DNA of 64,000 nt from Colius striatus (lineage: Eukaryota; Chordata; Aves; Coliiformes; Coliidae), in NCBI RefSeq assembly GCF_028858725.1, contig NC_084765.1, positions 11,301,501 through 11,365,500 of the forward strand, written 5' to 3'. Below the pieces are notes generated by a model. It saw only the letters and a list, made by a program, of their open reading frames with translations. It did no database searches and was not told the DNA's origin. The translations under genes and the position numbers were made by a program. Positions 59,701 to 64,000 of this stretch are shown here, one piece after another. Every line of letters starts with the position of its first letter. The stretch's first letter is position 1.

Positions 59701-62052
59701 ATAGCTAAAATTAGACTTCACTCTTTTTTTCCTTCTCAAAACTGAGGAAAGCTTTGTAGGTAGCATTTTGCAGGTTACTTACTGAATTGAAGAATGATTT
59801 AGGTCATTCTAATCTCTGTACCTTGTTTTTTGTCCCCGCTGTATGATCTTGCAAACAAGTAATATCCACTGATATGGATAGCTTCAGGCAGATACTTCTA
59901 AAGCAATGCTGTCCTGCACGGGTTGGAAACTCCATGTAGTACCTCTGAGTTTCTCAGTCTTAATTCTCATCAGACCAAGGCACAGCTGTCTTCTGCTCAC
60001 ATGTTGATTGGCAAGAAAAGCAATACAGGTTAGAATAGGGAGGAGCATAACAATGAGAGGCAAAGAGGTTGCCAATGTATACTACAAATCTACATTGTGA
60101 TACAGCTTTACATTCAGTATTAGGTGACTCAATAAGGTATCACTCAATAAAATGAGGTGTAGGTGTTAGTTCAAATGTGAGATAATTGGAATGTATGCAT
60201 TAGCAGTTCTGATGTGCTCATAATTAAGAAGTCCAAATTGCAGATACTTAGGTCAGTATCATTTAATATGGAATAAGTAAGTTTAGAACTGGAAGTGTCT
60301 TAGGCCTATGGTTCCATGCATTGCAGATGACTGTTAGAGCATAGGTGTGAGCTTCAACACAACTGTGAAAAGGGGTTGGTTTTAACTACACGTTCCAACA
60401 AAATGTAATGTATTTCAAATCTTTGATCATCTTGACCAGGTGTATGGTTTCCTTTTTGCATGCAATACAGTCATAGAATGGTCCATTATGTTCAGTTCAT
60501 TGAAGATATGTAGAATGGCGGAATAGGAGAAACTACTTGACTCTTACGTGAGGTTTAATCTGGCCAGGACCAAATACACCTCACAGCAGTCTGTGACTCA
60601 CTCCACTGTGATCGGAGCTCTGCCTGCCCTAGGAAGCGCTGGGCCAAGCCAGCAGTCTAGGTAGCAGCAGCATTCAGTGTCCTAGACATCCTTCAGCCAA
60701 GGAGATGGCTTATGCCTAGCTGATGGCTTCCCTTTTGAAAAGCAAGCTCACTCCAAGAACTGAAGTCTTTTATGTGTGTCTTTAAAAATTACATGGCAAC
60801 AAATGAGAGAGCAATATAGGACTGTAATGAGGCTGACTGCCTACAGAGTGTAATGGGAAATAGCTTAGGTTTTGCCCCACTTGAGATACATTACAATATT
60901 TTCAGGTCCCTGATAGTGTAGCATTTCTGCTCCTTCTCATCCCTTGGTGGAGTCTTAGGGGTCTGATGAAATATGAAATAAGAGAGAGAAAGGAAAAGGT
61001 GTTACCAAAGCCAGGTGGTGGTTCCTGGTGTTGAGGACCACTACTCAATGATCAATGAGATGAGGATGGGCTTGAGGAGTTACTTGGTTACCCATGTAGG
61101 TTATTAAAACTCTACTACAGACCCATGTTTTAGAACTTTTGTGTCTGTGATTTACTCTTTGCTTCCTTCCTTTTCTAAGGGATACCTGTAAGGTAACAAA
61201 GTGGTGGACATGGGCTAAACTGGAATAGTGAAACACTAATCTTTGTTAACATGTTCTTCATTCTCTATTTTTTAACTGATTGTATTTTGAGTGGGAACAC
61301 AACATTCATTCCAGCAACAAAGAAATTCTGAGATTATCTGCTTCACTGTATCTGGTTACAGTACCAGGTCTCATTCTAACCTAGTGTTTGTGGATTTGTA
61401 CAGTGACTAGTGAAATGGTGTTTATGCTTTTATAATATTATTTACATTACAGAATACAAAAGGGTTCTTATTGTTTTGAAGATTTGATGTTAAAAAGCAT
61501 CTTGGCCTGAAACTTTTTGAAGTATTCCTGTTTTCTTTTTCCTGAAATTTTGTATCTTTATGGATTTATGTGTTCTATGACAGTTCCTGACAAATGATTG
61601 TGTAGTTGTGGCTATTTGTATTTGGTTACTGTTCCTGCTTTAAATCCAATATAGTTGTAAGTTTGTAGTCTGGGAGATGGTTTGTATCTTCATTTTTGTT
61701 GGGCTTTTCCTATGCTGTGACAAAACAGCAAGTGATAATGTGTATGTGATGATCACAAAATGTGTTTGAAATGCCTCCTTAGGCTTCAGCAGGCAATACT
61801 CTATTCCATTTAAAAAAAAAAAATCCCCTTGACATAGAACTTGCACACAAAAAAGAAATTCTTTACAGAGAAATCATGTTTGAAGACCTCTTTATTATAA
61901 CTCGGATCAATGCTTCTTAGCCATCACTTCTGCTAGAGAACAGAAACCTTATGAAAAGCATGATCAGATGATAATTGTTAAGTGTGGAAACTTGTACTAA
62001 CTCTGAAACTTACGGGATACGTCATACTTCTATCACTTTGTCTGTTCGTATA

Positions 62053-62115
62053 TCATAGAATCATAGAATGGTAGGGGTTGGAAGGGAGCTGTAGAGATCA
62101 TCTATGTCACCCCCC
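62053..62115 (-). repeat. Very short CR1 3' end
   Basis: The segment atcatagaatcatagaatgg, then taggggttggaaggga, gctgtagagatcatct, is the terminal CR1 3' UTR. It is truncated after about 60 bp, which is common for CR1 because of early loss of the reverse transcriptase. Sequence quality suggests a young copy. Confidence 0.93.
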
Positions 62116-64000
62116 CTAAATCTTAATTTTCTCTCTTCTAGAACAAAACTTTTTATCCTTCAGTTGTTAAATCTCTGCTCTTCAGGGTTTTTTTGTTAAA
62201 ACCATTTCAGTTAGTACTGAATTAATCATACATTTAATTCACACAAAGACAGATCTTGAAACCGTGAGTTATTTTTGCTTGATGGAGATTGCTGCATTTG
62301 GAATTTGCTGGACCATTGTGTTTATGTTTGAGACTTCTGATGATAAATTTTGGTTTTTGAGTCTTGATTATAAGATACAAGTTTTTTGAGTCTTGATATA
62401 ATATAAACACAATATTGTTTGTGGGTGATTTTTTGCCTGTCTGTTCATGGAAATCTACTGACAATCGCTAGCCAATTAGTGGGAGAAGCATTGGGGGAGC
62501 CCAGGCAATGGACTTGCTAGTGCTCAGCTTCTCCTTAGTTGTACCGACAAGAAAACAGAGTGACCAGTTTCCTTGGAGTTGCACAGATCACCTTTCTGTT
62601 CTGACTTGAACTTTCTAGATATTGCTGGTGAGCTGTCACTTAAGATTCCCTGTCCTATCAGTATCTTTGGAAGACAGCACTGCCTGATCTGAAGGTCCAG
62701 TGATTTGCTGTATGTTCTTACAAAAAGAGATAGTTAAGGTGGAATATTGTGCTGCTGTGAAAGACAAAATGAGCACACTCAGGCAGAAGTCAACACTAGA
62801 AATGAGATATTGGAGCTGGGTGGCCCTAGAAGAGAGCTGTGATATGGAGGTACTCTTGCAAGAGCAGTGTCTGTGCAATGGTTGAATTACAGGAAGCCCT
62901 TTAAGTGTTGTCTTATGTTTCTGACTGAATCAGGACTCAATGAGTTTCCAGAAAATAAATTTCATTACTTTCATTAAATAGTAGATGGATTTCAGGTCTA
63001 AAAAATTTAAATGTGTCTTGAACAGAATATCTCTTTGAAGGTGATGAGGCAAGGCTTCTTAAAATATATAAGTATCCTTTTGGTGTTGGTTTATTTATCA
63101 GAAGGGAAGAGCAGAATCATGTGTTTTTCACTATTAATCATCTTAATGATAAGGTCTTTGAATCACACACTTTATTGCTAAAATATGCATGATCTTGCAC
63201 ATTGATGAACACAATCATTGTGGCATGTGGTTTCCAAATTTAGGAGAAAATTTGTCCTTTAAATGTTTTCTCCCATATATGTATGTGGAAAGAAAAAAAC
63301 CACAGAAACAAAACAGCTTAGTAAATGTCTGAGGTGTTTCCTCAGTTATCTAAAAGTTGACATTACATCATCTTCACAGATGTAAATGTAGAAAATAGGT
63401 GTGTTAAATCACCTGGCTTGTTTTTAAAATATCTTTCACGGAGGACATGCTTTACTTGAGTGTATGTTTGTGACAGTGAATAGAGTAATGCCTATACTTA
63501 TTTCTCTTTCTGGGAGATTAGAAATTTCTTTAAATGCTTATTTTCATTTTTAAAGATTATTTTTAGCTCCTGTGAAAGTGCTGTGATGTTTTCTGTTGGC
63601 TACTCTGCTCTTTCCCAGGATGATAGTGCCTCAGTGAAGCTATGTTCTGTTTTTTTCCTAATTATCCCTCTCCCCCTTTCTCTGTGTTTCAGGTTTTCCC
63701 AAATATGCTTTTTTTTCCCTTTCTGAACAGTGATATTATTGAAAAAAATAGTAAATAACATAGTCGAGTGGTTTGGTATGAAAATCAGCTGAGCTGTTTT
63801 AGACAAATAGGAAAAAACAATACTTTCTTTAATTTTAGTGCCATACTCCAGCAGATTAGTAAAATAGATGTGAATATTTTGAGTATTGAGACCTGTCCTA
63901 GGTCCTGATTCAGGATTAGTTTTCTGTTCGAGGTAATAGTTGAGACTTAGGTTAAACATAATCCAGAGTTAAGTGACTTCTCAACTGTCAAAGAATTTTT

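Noticed and set aside
60470-60540. Possible CR1 3' end (cagtcatagaatggtccatt)
   Set aside because: Only about 15 bases match and the following sequence does not continue as CR1.
63600-63959. 119-codon minus-strand frame at the right edge
   Set aside because: The translation is K/I/N-rich, as expected from AT-rich intron sequence, with no recognisable motif or splice context.

Overview
This 64 kb window is nuclear DNA of a vertebrate, most likely a bird. It has long AT-rich introns, three CpG-island promoters, GT-AG split exons, and several 5'-truncated CR1 LINE copies with the avian/sauropsid 3' end. No prokaryotic gene organisation, tRNA, rRNA or CRISPR array was seen. I could not assign a species.

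Three conserved genes were identified by reading their exons. (1) IPO7 (importin-7) lies on the minus strand. Its first coding exon is at 9611-9694 and exon 2 at 535-616; the rest runs off the left edge. (2) TMEM41B lies on the plus strand and is complete: seven coding exons from 27336 to 35784 encode 278 residues with consistent splice phases. (3) DENND5A lies on the plus strand. Its first coding exon is at 44862-44970, followed by more than 19 kb of intron 1 to the right edge. IPO7 diverges from TMEM41B, and DENND5A follows TMEM41B in tandem. This is the order and orientation known from human 11p15.4, in more compact form.

Layout: 1-9610 IPO7 introns 1 and 2; about 9200-10060 IPO7 CpG island; 10245-10860 a CR1 copy ending in its ORF2 C-terminal region; 10860-26650 intergenic DNA with no recognised gene; about 26690-27680 TMEM41B CpG island; 27336-35784 TMEM41B; 35785-43900 its 3' UTR and the spacer, containing an RPL23A retropseudogene at about 40765-41225 on the minus strand; 43915-44285 a CR1 copy; about 44370-45250 DENND5A CpG island and exon 1; then intron 1 with two more CR1 pieces.

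The genes share no pathway. IPO7 imports nuclear cargo, TMEM41B is an ER phospholipid scramblase used in autophagy and lipid handling, and DENND5A is a Rab exchange factor. The points most worth checking are a GC-AG intron in IPO7, the RPL23A retrocopy (an uncommon class in birds), a 220-codon antisense quasi-reading frame in TMEM41B intron 5, a weak U-rich-assisted donor in TMEM41B, a short uORF and a perfect CRE at the DENND5A promoter, and a CpG-rich patch at 12.85-13.18 kb. I found no convincing new biological system.
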